This document shows positions 1 through 11,878 of a stretch of DNA of 64,000 nucleotides, in pieces. The notes under the pieces are model-generated. The model was not told the origin of the DNA. It made no database searches and saw nothing but the letters and a program-made list of their open reading frames with translations. The DNA lies in the NCBI GenBank assembly GCA_016630905.1, contig WBMQ01000006.1, positions 1,116,001 through 1,180,000 on the forward strand, written 5' to 3'. This stretch comes from Capillidium heterosporum. Its lineage: Eukaryota; Entomophthoromycota; Entomophthoromycetes; Entomophthorales; Capillidiaceae. A program made the position numbers and the translations under genes. How positions within the stretch are numbered: position 1 is the stretch's first letter; every line of letters begins with the position of its first letter.

Positions 1-623
1 AACCCTGACGGCCAAATATTACTAGCGACACGAGCAGCTTTTGTAACCTTTTATTCCAAGCATACCTCGATCTACAGCTTATTTATAAGCTATGACCGTC
101 GACTTCTGTAATTATAAGAACTGGTGCTCATCTTAATTTATTTTGTGACAGGTGATAGCTATTGAAAAAGTAGCTCTTTGCAACAGATCAGGAAGCTTTT
201 TACTAAAAAACTATTCTAAGTTTATCCAAGCAAATATACACACCGATTCCAAGCCAACAAATTACATTAGTATAGAGTCAAATATACATCGCTATCATTT
301 GCCAAATCGTTGCAGATTATAATAGACTTCAATAACAAAAGCAGTTACAGATGGCAATCGGTGTGGCCAAATGACTTGAGAAATATAAAATGTGCCCACA
401 TTTAGCAAGGAACCTGATTTTTGTGGAGAACAAAATGGATCTAAATTTTTTCCAGCCTTGAGGCTGGGGTAGACTGCCTAAAATATAGAGTAGAAATATA
501 ACGATACACATAAGCAAATTCCTATATATCTTTGAGAAATTGGTAGCCATTATCAAGTTTCTTCTTTAAATTGTAAATTTACTTTGGAATACTACTAGCC
601 GATTTAATAAACGATAGTCAACG
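1..623. other. Intergenic, no gene seen
   Basis: AT-rich DNA upstream of the receptor gene. The only reading frame of note is a 75-codon minus-strand ORF at 329-556 with no recognisable domain, which I do not accept. The first bases are not a telomeric repeat array. Confidence 0.5.
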
Positions 624-2596
624 ATGCCGCCAATAGATATGGATGTATATCCCACCCCAATGTATCATCTAGATCAAGCCGATGCCGTCGATCAAGTCAA
701 AGAAGCTAGAAAATACCTACGTATAATATTGAACTCCTTATCCTTCGTATGTGCATCGAGTGTAATTTTGATAATGCTGATGATGATCTTCTACAATCGG
801 AAGCTGATGGCACGCCTGTCGTTACGTATGACGTTCGCCATTGCCATAGTCGATGCTATAAACCACATAGCAGGCTTTCTATATTCCAGGGTAGACGGTA
901 GTAACAAGCTGGCATGTACTTTGTCGGCGTGGCTCGTAGTTTGGTTACCCGTTTTGTACTGCTTTTTGAATGTCATTATCGCTTTGAACTTACAGTTTGT
1001 ATTCCTACACGACTTCAACCCGTTGGTTATCAAGGAGAAGAAAGTCGACACGCCGTTCCATATCAAAAGTAAGAAGTGTAGACCTACTTGCAACCGGTAC
1101 GAACTAGGTTATTGGGTTTTCGCTGTTGGGGGGTCATTGTTAGTTACATTACCACCTTTAGGTAAGTTGATAAATCCATATGTGAATTTTATGTTAACTT
1201 GTTGTTTCTAGCCTTTGATGTCTATGGATACGACGAAGGTAGTGAAGCATGCTTTTACCGTAACAACAAAAGCTTTAGAGGCAAGTTGATGGAGTGGTCC
1301 ACCTTCCTAGGTTGGATCTCTATAGCCTGCATCTACTGCGCCGTTATATCAGTACTAGTGATCTTGAAGCTACGATCCCATTCTAAAACTTTGATGGGTC
1401 CATCCAAAGAAGAATCTTCTGATTTCAACAGCAGTAAGCGGAGCAGTGGAAGGTCAACTGGATGTTACAATAGGACTGGAAACATTAAAATCGAAGCCTC
1501 CATCGCCGAAGCTAACAAAAATTTGTCAAAGTTGGTTCGAAGAATGTAAGTTATATATTTATATCCTAGTACTAATCGTCTTAGTGCAATTTACCCCATA
1601 ATTCCCATATTGACTCAACTTGGTGTAGTAGTAAGTGAGATCTACTTTCATATGACGAACAAGTACTCTCCCATTTTAGACTTGTGGGCGACGATGGGGA
1701 TAGCGTCGGTTGGAATCCTCAACTTGTTAGCATTGATGATTGACCCAGCTGTAAACCACGCCTTTACCGTGATTTCCAACGATCTCATCAAAAAATTTGG
1801 ATTCCTGGCCTACTTACAGATCTATCAACCAACCTTACGCAACTCTTTAGATGATAAGGTGTACCAAAATTGGAATCCACCCAATGACAACGATGTCGAA
1901 TTGGATCTGGAGATGACGCGTACCAGTACCCAGACCTTGGTAGACAAACCCAATTTAAACAAGTTAACTTTCAAACAACGATGTGGAGTCTGGTTCATAA
2001 AGCAATTCCTGCGCAAATCCATAAACAAGGACAACCCACCTAAACCTTATGTCGAAATCAAAGCTTTCGATTACTCATCGACCACTAAAGCTAAGAGCAA
2101 CAAAGGTTCCATTGCCTTCAGTGACCGTACCAACTTATCCATCAGTAGCATCAGCTCCAACCTCAATGGCTCGAAATCTAAAAGCAGCCCAATATCATCC
2201 AAAAATCCCTTCAAGTTCGACGACGCCAACACCAACTTTACTGCCATCACCGGTATGATCAGTATTAGGTTAGAAAACTTACTTACCCCAGATGAAATTC
2301 CATCGGACCGTAAAGTGGAGCCAAAGCAGTTCGATGAGAACATGGAGTACTTTAACAAACTCAACATCCGACCCAAATCTTTAAGTAATAATGACGCTAA
2401 TTCCAACAACAAATCAGAATCGGATAGTAACTCTGTGGGTTCGTTTAAACAGCTTTTCCTAGATAACATAATCAACCAAGTGGAGCTTAGAAATCAATTA
2501 GATCGTGGAAGCGGTTCAAATGACGAAGACTCGGACCCTTACAGGACCATCGATCTATCCTACGGTCCACATGCCGAAATAGCGAAGAAGTTGTAA
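624..2596 (+). CDS. Seven-transmembrane receptor, Gpr1/Git3/cAMP-receptor-like
   Basis: Predicted plasma-membrane G protein-coupled receptor of about 627 residues in three exons: 624-1161, 1212-1545, 1585-2596. The introns are 50 and 39 nt; both are GT-AG, phase is kept and the total is a multiple of three. Seven hydrophobic segments can be read. TM1-3 and most of TM4 are in exon 1. TM4 finishes and TM5 lies in exon 2, with a SEACFY cysteine in the second outer loop. TM6 opens with AIYPIIPI and TM7 contains NLLALMIDP, both in exon 3. A Ser/Asn-rich cytosolic tail of about 280 residues follows and probably carries regulatory phosphorylation. The proline-rich YPxxP start of TM6 resembles fungal Gpr1/Git3-type carbon sensors and Dictyostelium cAMP receptors, but the ligand cannot be read from sequence. 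Start is the first ATG of the frame. Its neighbours suggest no operon-like partner. Confidence 0.85.
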
Positions 2597-4694
2597 ATAT
2601 ACCCTCCATTTCATTTAAAAATAAATAATTAGTAAATATTTTTAAAGAATAGTATAAATTTTTTGCTATCTCTATCAACTAGATACTTATGTTATTTCTA
2701 TAAATTCTAACCTTTTCAAACTGAGCTAAATAAAGTTATTTAAATATACTGTAGTTTATAGGAGAATTGTGCTGTAAAAATATAATACTCATAAACATCA
2801 CTACAAAAAGAAAGGTATATGAGGAGAAAATATTTATCACCTTCAACTAAATTAACAAATGTAAAGAAAGTGAACTTTACAACGGATGAGATGAGGCACT
2901 GTTTATATAGATTACATTAGAAAGCTTAAGGACTTTGTGATAAAATACGCATAGTCAATAATACTTATCCGATGTTATAGTCGGTTATCTCAATACATTT
3001 TATACGATACGTTATAAAATACACTTGAATAAAAAAAATCAAAAATATTTACTTTTAAAGTTTTGAAATTTAAATATATATATTAAATGGAAGGACACAT
3101 TATTTAGAACTTGGATACTACTCTTGAGGTACTTGAATCCAAATAGTCCCATCTAATATTTCTAGACAGTGTAAAGATCAATTTGTCTATAAGCTATAGG
3201 ATTGGTGATATAGGTAACGGTAATTAAGGAATTGTAAACTATCAGGCCATTGAGGTTAAAGTGTTGAACTATGGTACTAGTGTTACCAGCTTTGTAAATT
3301 ACATTGCTTTGGGCGTATTAAAGATTAAATGTTCGCTCGAATCTGTTGATCTTGGTGATCGTGGTTTTAACTCCTTAAAAATAGTGCTTGTGCTATGTTA
3401 CTCTTGGTGATAGTACCGTAAACATGTTATATAAAAAACCAGTTTGAATCCACTGGTTGTTACTAAAGATATTATTACGTCAGGTACGATAGACCAAGTC
3501 TTCATTGAGGATCAGAAAGAAGCTTCAATGTAGTGAGTTCATTTGTTATGTAGGTGCTAAGATCAACTCAGTACGCATCGATAGAGATGCTAGTTTTAAA
3601 GACGTCTTTGAGAAATTGATTGGAATATATAGAGCTACTATCATCGACAGATATACGGTTAATGGTAGTGATTTAAGTTCAAAATGGATATCTAAAGAGT
3701 AGCATTTATAATCTGTAGACTGTACATTTCACAAAAGCTTGGGTCCCTAACCTTCAAAGTTGATTACAAATACAATGATTAGTTTTACTACAAAACATCT
3801 CATTCCGATGATAGAATTTATGATATAAGCACCACTGCACCTGTCAATAGCATCCTTTGTCCGATTAAGTCGTTGGTAGTTGAGCAAGTTATGACCTCCT
3901 TTAAATTTTGGTGAACAGATATTGGATAGAAAACTGCTAAAGTCAAAAGAAACAGTTAAGCCTATCATAGTCTAAATTTGTTTGCTTCATTCAAGAACAC
4001 CATCTACAAGTTAATATTGCTGAACATTAACTAAAAATATCGTCAAAATAGCATATATGCGAATACCTGTAACTTAGCTATGCCTCGATACCAACCACTC
4101 TACTGCTGGTTGAGAGTGGAAGTAAAAGAATAAAGTCACGCAAGTTTACCAAATGTTGTTAAAAATTAATTGTAAATCCAAACATCAATACTAAATTAAT
4201 ATATTTGAAATTTTGATTAAAAAAGCTCAACTGATTGAAATAGAGAATGATGATGGAGAAATTGAAAATTACCACAGTTACCTATAATCTAGCAGCTCTA
4301 TAGTTCGCTATAATATGTATAAGATCAACTAACCTCTTATATATAAACAAATAAGGATTGTATTTGAGAGATCAAGAAATTGGAAAATCTAAGGCTAACT
4401 CATAGAAAAATAGTCAGCCTACCTCGATTTTAATTAAAAGAACGCTACCAGTAGTACATGTGAAAATAAACCAAGCCTATATTTATAACCATATAAAAAC
4501 ATACCTCAAAACCCACTACTACTATAAAAAATTTAATAGCTCTATGTGGAGTTTCCGTCAAAAATAGGAATTGAACAGTTGGTCAAGAGATGGTTACTTT
4601 AGGTACTAAATTTGGAAAAAGTAAGTCGGAGACGTTACATAACTAAATTTGAAAGTCGAGGTCGAGGCATGTTATCCATACAAAAAGCATATCT
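2597..4694. other. Long intergenic region, possibly with degenerate coding relics
   Basis: About 2.1 kb of AT-rich DNA with no intact gene. Between about 3228 and 3702 several adjacent plus-strand frames stay open for 50-65 codons and switch frame at stops, as a decayed gene would. I could not assign the translated pieces to a family. The rest shows only A/T tracts. Confidence 0.4.
3228..3702 (+). pseudogene. Unidentified degenerate coding relic
   Basis: Open stretches in neighbouring plus-strand frames (about 3228-3405 and 3505-3702) are less AT-rich than the flanks and read as ordinary protein, but they are separated by stops and frame changes. No start, splice pattern or domain is recognised. 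It could equally be chance ORFs in intergenic DNA. Confidence 0.2.
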
Positions 4695-5831
4695 CTACTC
4701 CGAATCGGAATCGTCTTGAAGTCGTCGCTTGTTACTAGCTTCCAAGGCGGCCTCTACTTCAAACTCGGATGAGTAGTCGTTGTCAATACCTTCCAACAGG
4801 TCGATATCCTTTTTACGAGTAGGAGCTACCTCTTCCTCATCGTCATCTCCATTATCTATTAACTCCATACCGTTGAGTAACTCTTCGTTGTGCTTCTCGT
4901 TGGCATCGATGCTAGCTTCCAAGGCACTAATTTCCGCTTTCAGGTGACGTTGCTGCAACCGTTGAGCAAAAATAAGTTGAACGCGTGATGTTAACTTGAG
5001 TAGAACTTTCTGCGTCTCCATACGGCTTTCTCCTGCTTTCAAGAAGGTCATCAGTTGCTGTTGTAGCTCGGGGTTCTATAGTAAAATAGTTAGTTTAAAA
5101 TCAAAACTAATAAAAACTTTTTTGACAGTGCTACCAAAGTACTTGCAGATGCTTTGGGCCCATAGGAAGTAAGCTTTCATGTTGAGGCACCCATCGTTGA
5201 TAAGTTTGAAGACGACTTTGAGAACATCAACGGCGGTCTTACTGTCGAACTTTAAGACAGTAGATGTCACAAATGCTTTACTATAGATAGACAGTTTGAC
5301 GCGTAAAGTTTCCAAGTCATCTTCCCATAGAGCCTTTTTTATCAGGTCCAACATCTCGTCGGGGGTAATGGAGTCGAGGTCTTCCTCATTTTCACTACCT
5401 GAGTCCAGTTGATCTATCATAGCGTCCATATTGAGAGCTTTTTGGCTTTCATCATTATCTTCCAGTTGGTCGGAAAAGTCTTCCTCCTGGTTGGCATGCA
5501 AATTTTTGTTGGTATTGCCGGTGGCCCCTTTAAATTTATTTCCCTTTTTGTGGGCCGGTCCCTTACCATTGGCTTTTTCATCAGTACCGATATCCTTTAA
5601 ACTTATGAAGTCTTCCGAATTGATAGTTGAATCAATGTCGACTTTTTTACTACCTTGCTTCGACTTTTGCGAATTGGAATTCCCACTTGGTACACCATTC
5701 AATTGCTTCGATTGAGGTGAAGGGTTGGTACTGAGCTTTACTTTCTTGGTGCTGAATATGGTTGTTTTGTTTACCTTTGCACTTCCCACTTTGCTCTTGG
5801 TTACTGGGTTGGTCTTCTTGCCGGCCTTCAT
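4695..5831 (-). CDS. Utp12-domain protein (WDR43/Utp5-like C-terminus), probable SSU processome factor
   Basis: Predicted nucleolar protein of about 361 residues in two exons, 5831-5127 and 5075-4695. Residues 1-140 or so are a disordered Lys/Ser/Asn-rich region. An acidic patch and then a helical domain follow (ALWEDDLETLRVKL, NDGCLNMKAYFLWAQSICKY, NPELQQQLMTFLKAGESR). This matches the Utp12 domain that closes WD40 proteins of the small-subunit processome such as Utp5/WDR43, Utp4 and Utp12. A coiled segment and an acidic, KKD-containing tail end the protein. The start is the first ATG. The frame stays open to 5909 without another ATG, so a further 5' exon is possible. The intron donor reads GTCAAA, which is unusual, but phase 0 is required to keep the Utp12 helices. 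Odd point: no WD40 repeats are found upstream, unlike classic family members. Confidence 0.72.
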
Positions 5832-5909
5832 TTCGTGATATTCTTTTTGCTCTGAGTTGCTTGAAGAGATGAAAATTTCTGTAGAATCAGCAAAGTTTAG
5901 GTTAACCAA

Positions 5910-7214
5910 TAGAACTTGATCAATTGGACTTGAACAGGTTTTAAATAGAAGTTTATTGCAAGTGCATTTTTATTGGAACGGTATATGTATGGATAGTATC
6001 AATAATTGCAATTGTTTAGCTTATATAAAGTTCTAATATCTATGAGGTCCATCTTTTATACGAAATTGTACTGATGATAAGCAAAGCTGGCGACTACTAC
6101 CTTTTCACTGCACTCTAAAAAGATTTGAATATATTATTGACAGCTAGCATATATTAGAGCAATATAAATATGCTTGTTTAAATAACCATTCAAATACTGC
6201 AAAGCTTTACTATTATTTCAGCATGTTGATATATACTCTAAATTAATTAATATTTTAGTATACATCCAATGTGCAAATAGTAGTGCATTATTTGATTCTA
6301 CAGCCAGAATAGGGACGAAGTCTTGAGCTTTTTTTGCAAAGCCTTTGCTCTTTGAAGCTCTGTAGTAAATAAAAGAGCTATTTCCTCAGTTCCATACCTT
6401 TTAAGCTTATACCTGATTTAAAAAGGATTGTATGAAGGATCTAGGGTCTTGGACCATATATTCCCATATAGCTTTATTAATCGGATTAAAATTAAAGTAT
6501 TTGTTTGAAGCTTAAAGACGTTCTGTAAACGAGTGCAGCACTGATTTGTAGTAGCTTCATACTTTCAAACTCTTCACAAGTCCTCTTAGCTATATATTCA
6601 GGTATTTGCCACTCTCCTCATGCTATATATCTCTCAACCCACATCTAGTGGCACCTTCTAGATGACGCTATTATATAAATGCATAATGATATTTCAAAGA
6701 TAAGCCCAACAATTTACAAAAAGGATGTAGTTTTACTTAGAACCGTATATAGAGGGTCCCATCACCTACATAATTCCAAAACTAAAATATTACAAGTCCA
6801 AGTACCAAAGTACCCAACTATTAGGAATATAATATAAGTATCCGGAGATAAAGATTAATTGAATTTTTTTGGTGTATTCTAATTACATTAATTGCAATAT
6901 AAAGACAACCTACGCTACTGTTTATTTATCCTTTATATAGCCTCATCCGATCAGAAGACGTAAAACTTATTGAATCTAAATATCCTTCTCAAAAGCTTTA
7001 TAAAGCTGGAGGACACTTGAGTTATTTATCCGTAAAGTTTATTAGTGCCAGCCTAGCCTATGAACCTAGATTTAACCTATACCATCCAATTTTACAAAAC
7101 TTGATTGATTGCTTTTCAACCTTAACCTCCTGATCGATTTATCCACTATCAGGTTTACAGGTTGCAAGAGTTTTGTCAAGTTCAACTTTTCGAAATTCCA
7201 AAGTCAACCTAACA
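5910..7214. other. Intergenic, no gene seen
   Basis: AT-rich spacer between two divergently transcribed genes (Utp12-domain protein, minus; Ras, plus). It probably holds both promoters. Pyrimidine-rich, CAACTT-containing sequence lies just before the Ras start. No open frame of interest. Confidence 0.5.
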
Positions 7215-7966
7215 ATGTCAAAGCCAAGCCAGTTTTTGAGAGAGTACAAGTTGGTAGTAGTCGGTGGTGGTGGTAAGTCTACCTTTAGCTTTGACATGGA
7301 AGTGTATTAATTTTTGTTAAAGGTGTTGGAAAATCGGCCTTGACCATCCAATTTATTCAAAGCCACTTCTTGGATGAGTACGACCCAACTATCGAAGGTT
7401 TTTATCGTTTGCTATATTGATTTTAATACCTTTGTCGCCAATAGATTCGTACCGTAAACAGTGTGTTGTCGATGACGAAGTAGCACTCCTCGATGTCCTG
7501 GATACTGCCGGTCAAGAGGAATACAGGTACTCTATTTTTTGCAAAGCCATCTAATTCAATATTCAGTGCTATGCGTGAACAGTACATGCGTACTGGTGAA
7601 GGCTTCCTTTTAGTCTACGCCATGACTAGCAGGGAGTCCTTTGAAGAGATATCTACCTTCTACAATCAGATCTTACGAGTCAAGGACAAGGAGTCCTTCC
7701 CCATGGTAGTCGTTGGTAACAAGTGTGACTTGGATTCGGATCGTCAAGTTTCCCAACAGGAGGGTAAAGATCTAGCTACCTCGTTCCACAGCCAGTTCAT
7801 CGAGACTTCAGCTAAACTCAAGATCAACGTCGATGAGACTTTCTTCACCTTGGTTCGAGAGATACGAAAGTTCACTCAAGTCAGCAACAGTGCCAGCGCC
7901 CCCACCAACGCAGCTGTTGATCCCAACGCCAACACGTCCAGCGGTGGCTGCTGCACCTTACTTTAA
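7215..7966 (+). CDS. Ras-type small GTPase (copy 1)
   Basis: Membrane-anchored Ras GTPase of 204 residues in four exons: 7215-7272, 7323-7397, 7445-7526, 7567-7966. The introns are 50, 47 and 40 nt, all in phase. Motifs in order are the P-loop GGGGVGKS with Ala-11 replaced by Gly as in yeast Ras, switch I YDPTIEDSYRK, switch [18 protein letters not shown] for guanine recognition, and ETSAK. The hypervariable tail ends SGGCCTLL. Cys of the CTLL box is the prenylation site, and the terminal Leu suggests geranylgeranylation. The preceding Cys is a likely palmitoylation site. The first ATG gives the usual [18 protein letters not shown]-terminus. It faces a close paralogue at 9180-9990 on the other strand and shares its first three intron positions. 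The likely role is nutrient or morphogenesis signalling through adenylate cyclase or MAP kinase, inferred from the family. Confidence 0.97.
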
Positions 7967-9179
7967 ACCAAAAGTTTTACTTTCCAAGCTCTCCTTATGG
8001 GGATGCCTTGGCTCGCTAATATTTTAACTATTTCTTTTGGAGAAATAAACCTAATACTTAATTCAATTAATAAACCTACTACCTAATTTTACTCTTATTA
8101 TTTGTCTTTTGTAAAGTATATTTTTTATACTTGAAAGTGCTATATAGCTACTTTTGGTTTGGGATAAGTAGTTGGACAGCAACTGTTTGAAGTGGCGTTT
8201 ATTTTTTAAACTTCCATAGTTCAATTAGTAATATTAGACTTGAGAGCCATTGTATTATAAACATCCATCTAGATTTACTTTGCAAATTTAACATAGACAG
8301 GAATAGCTAGGAATTATTATCAAGTAAAATATTGCCTACATGTTATCGATATGCGTTATGTACAAGCTAAATCCCCACATAGATACCGCTTTTCCTTCGT
8401 TTCAATGGTCCGAGATTAACTTTTCCAAATAGAGAAATCGGACAATTTAAGAGGGTTAAACGCAGTAAAATGGGCTGTACAAGCTCTGCTACGATCGAAT
8501 ACGCAACATACTTTAGATGAAATGGACCCCAAGTTGCAAAATCTATCCAGACGTGGTACTATTTATTCTTTGGCTCTATTCAGAATAAATTTGAGTAAAA
8601 AGTATAGGTGAGAATAAACAGATAAAAACTTCAATTCTTTTTAAATAAGGCTGCCTCTATGTATCAGTTAATATAGGATTTAGAAAGTAAATTCAGGTTT
8701 ATATACATATTATTTAGATCATTTTGTTTAACCGCTGAAGTGTCCATTAATGTTAAAATGTATAGATATAATACATAGGTAAAGGAAAAATGAAACCTCC
8801 AAGCAAAACAGATACCACCATGTCTTGGTATAAAAATATATATTATAAAGAAATATGTACAAATGTTCGATAGGATAATTGAAACTAGGGAGTGAATTAA
8901 TAAAGGGTATGAGTTCAATACTACCTAATCACTGGTTTATGAAAGTAAAATCGCGATAAATACTATTTGGTAAGTCAAGTCGATCTTTTATAGGATCAAC
9001 CAATACTAAAGTAGAAGGGATGTAAACGGATTTTTAAGAGAGGTCGGTAGGTGGGGCGTAGTAATATTACTTTGAGGAAGTAGGGAGAACTGGTGGAGTA
9101 CGATTAGCGGTGGAGATCAAGTTGCAATTAGTGGGGCGACATTAGTTGGGCAAATAAATTGCGAGGTAAAGTAGCTTGC
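7967..9179. other. Spacer between convergent Ras genes
   Basis: AT-rich 3' flanks of both Ras genes. Around 8425-8613 a plus-strand frame reads like ordinary protein for about 60 codons after a stop and ends at a TGA. I could not connect it to a start or family. The remainder shows no gene. Confidence 0.45.
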
Positions 9180-9990
9180 TTAGAGCAACGTGCAGCAGCC
9201 GCCTTCCGAACCCCCTTTGTTGGAGCTGGAACCGTTGGCATTGTGACTCCCGCTGGGGTTAGGTCCAGGGCCACTATGCCCGTTCTCCTTGGAAAATCGG
9301 CGAATCTCGCGAACTAATGTGTAGAAAGTCTCATCCACGTTGATCTTCTGCTTGGCCGAAGTCTCCATGAAGCGGCAATGGAAGCCTTTGGCGAGGTCAC
9401 GGCCCTCTATTTAATAAGTTTTAGTAATCAGACGCTTGGCGTAAATTTACCTTGCAGAGACACTTGACGTTCGTTCTCCAAATCGCACTTGTTGGCGACT
9501 ACGACCATCGGGAAGGAGTCGATGTCCTTGACTCTCAAAATTTGGTCGTGGAAGGTGACAATCTCCTCGTAAGATTCCCTTGACGTAATGGAGTACACTA
9601 GCAAGAAACCTTCACCGGTACGCATGTATTGCTCACGCATAGCACTATCGAAAGTTAGCTAAGGTTACTTTGACTAAAGCTACCTGTATTCTTCCTGTCC
9701 GGCCGTGTCTAGGACGTCGAGTAAAGCAACTTCGTCGTCAACTACACACTGTTTACGATAAGAGTCTATATACGAAGAACAAGGTTAGGAAGCAGTGCCG
9801 CGAAAAAATATCCGTACCTTCGATGGTTGGGTCGTATTCATCGACAAAATGCGACTGGATAAATTGTATGGTTAAGGCGGATTTTCCGACACCTTGAAAA
9901 ATTAATACGTAGTAAAAGAAAGGGTAACCTACCACCACCACCGACAACCACTAACTTATATTCACGAAGGTATTGGGTAGGCCTTGACAT
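9180..9990 (-). CDS. Ras-type small GTPase (copy 2)
   Basis: Ras GTPase of 211 residues in five exons: 9990-9933, 9892-9818, 9765-9684, 9644-9451, 9406-9180. All introns are 39-52 nt and in phase. It carries [35 protein letters not shown] and ETSAK, and ends in GGCCTLL, so prenylation and palmitoylation are predicted as for copy 1. The first three introns interrupt exactly the same codons as in copy 1. A fourth intron, after RQVSLQ, is unique to this copy. The GTPase core is nearly identical to copy 1, while the hypervariable tail diverges (Gly/Ser/Asn-rich). This points to duplication followed by divergence of the membrane-targeting region. Effector switch residues are unchanged, so both are probably active. 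Confidence 0.97.
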
Positions 9991-11878
9991 TGCTAGCTTT
10001 ATGTCGATTTAGTATAAAAGTAGCTATATACACTCACTATTTGTTTCGATATCTGTTGATAAAGGAGTAGGTAGGCTGATTTGAAAAGAGGCTAATGATA
10101 TTTTAAGCGAATACACTACAAGTAGATGGGAAGCGTTGGCTAGATTCAAGAAGCCAAAATTGAAGATTCTAGATGTTGGTACGCTTATTACTTAAAGTTG
10201 GATACTAATAAACGTTGCTCTCTAGTTATATGAAACTATGTTTTGGGTACCGATACTTTGTTAGTATTAATTGTAACAAAAATAGGCGAAGGTGTAGAAG
10301 CAGGAGGGACTGTTGAGCTTTGGGAGAGAGAAGTATAATTGGTATTTAGTTTAATTGTTTGTCTATCGACTAGGAATTTTAAGGTTAAAAGGAGTTTGGT
10401 GTAGAACGATTTGAGTGGGGCTTCCACCTACTTTGTACCCAAACTAACCAATGGCTATTTGGGATTTTAGGATAAATGTCCGTCCTTACGTAGTTTCATT
10501 AAATTGAAACCAATTGAAACTGCAACTCCTAACCAACTTTGTAGTAAAGATGCAAGTTAACAACTTTGGGAAGCATTTAGTGAAGGTCATAAAATATTTT
10601 AGCGGATGCTCATTGGGCATGGGAAATAAGTACCATCCCTTCAGCTTCGAATCCATTGTTACAAATTAATCCGGAATCACGATTAAGTTAGGGTTAGTTT
10701 CGGTTGGAGAAGATAAGCCTACTCAGTTAGTTCAGTTGCTTGCCAACTTGTAGCAAACCATGGTGGAGAATAAAATGGACATGAGGGTCTGGCAGTTAAA
10801 TACATGTTTTCCTTTCAAATATGTTGCCACAGCTTTGTTTGGGAAAGGTGCTAAGTAAGCATTTAGTGGTGCTGTATGAAAGAAATTAATAATCATTTAG
10901 GGTTTTTTTAATATATCCACTATGTAACCTTCTTTTTATTATAGGTATTTGTTTACATTCCAGAAATCCTTCCTAATTTATTATCGCGTATAAAACCGTA
11001 TCACATATCTGTCCCGATGTAAAGTGGCAAGTTCTTTTGCTATTTCAAGATAAATTGTCGTTCTAGGTCTAAACAGAGCACTTGGCTATAGGGAAACAGA
11101 GGTTTAGTCTTATAAAACATCAGCCTAAAATACCATACATCTGTACTATAGTTGTGAGCACGTGATTTTCACTTGTATTTACCTGGAATACGCCTTTGCA
11201 GAGAAATATATGCTACTGAATAGAAGATGAAGTTTATAATCCTAGAAAGCGGCCTATATTCAAGATAAAGTAGGTGTTTGGTTTCTATAGTTTACAAAGC
11301 CATTATACTCATTGATATGTAATCAAATTCTATCCTCTGCTATCAGTCAATAATCCACTGTATAAGGATTCATTAGAATCTGAAAGAATTATATAGCCAG
11401 AATATAAAAACTACCACCATTAGATGTGTGCGTTTATAAATTGTTTGTCATTGCATCAACCATCGCTCTATTCCAAATTGAATGGCATAAATGATAGACT
11501 AAATTTAGGGAATACAATATAGTTAATTTGGAACGAATAGGCAATGTATTTCAAACTAGACTTAACATTGTAATAAATATAAAGATAAATACCATCTACA
11601 ATATGGCTACGAAATATGATACATCCATATACTAGGTCCTGTCTCTAATGTACCATCGCTTTACAACTCAATGTAATCTGAACAAGTTTTAGGTCTCCTG
11701 TCATCAAAAGTTTTACTTGTAGGTCAGTTTGAGTCAAACTTTACAAATTTCTACTTTCTGATGGGCGAAAAAACTAACCAATCAACTTTCATACTTGTAG
11801 CTATCGTGGAGGGACTATAGCTTTGAAAGTTGAGTAAGGAAGGATATTCTTCAATTCAGTTCAAGTCGAAGCAGGAGC
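9991..11878. other. Long intergenic region with one possible coding relic
   Basis: Nearly 1.9 kb between two genes. Apart from a broken but protein-like plus-strand frame at about 10562-10858 (listed separately), it is AT-rich with short frames only. Confidence 0.45.
10562..10858 (+). pseudogene. Degenerate coding relic, possibly cytochrome P450-derived
   Basis: One plus-strand frame runs about 99 codons interrupted by only two stops (near 10666 and 10750), in DNA that is visibly less AT-rich than its surroundings. Its last part, MDMRVWQLNTCFPFKYVATALFGKG, recalls the P450 segment where helix E ends in an [F/L]FGK motif. No haem-binding Cys loop or ExxR motif remains nearby. The P450 assignment is a guess from one motif. 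That this is a decayed exon of some kind is more likely than the identity. Confidence 0.25.

Noticed and set aside
1-300. Telomere or subtelomere at the window start
   Set aside because: Begins with AACCCT once but no repeated array follows.
1825-2475. Minus-strand ORFs under the receptor tail
   Set aside because: Antisense of the Ser/Asn-rich C-terminal tail of the receptor; no independent support.
5832-5909. N-terminal extension of the Utp12-domain protein from a TTG
   Set aside because: No ATG in the extension. It is kept only as a possible further exon.
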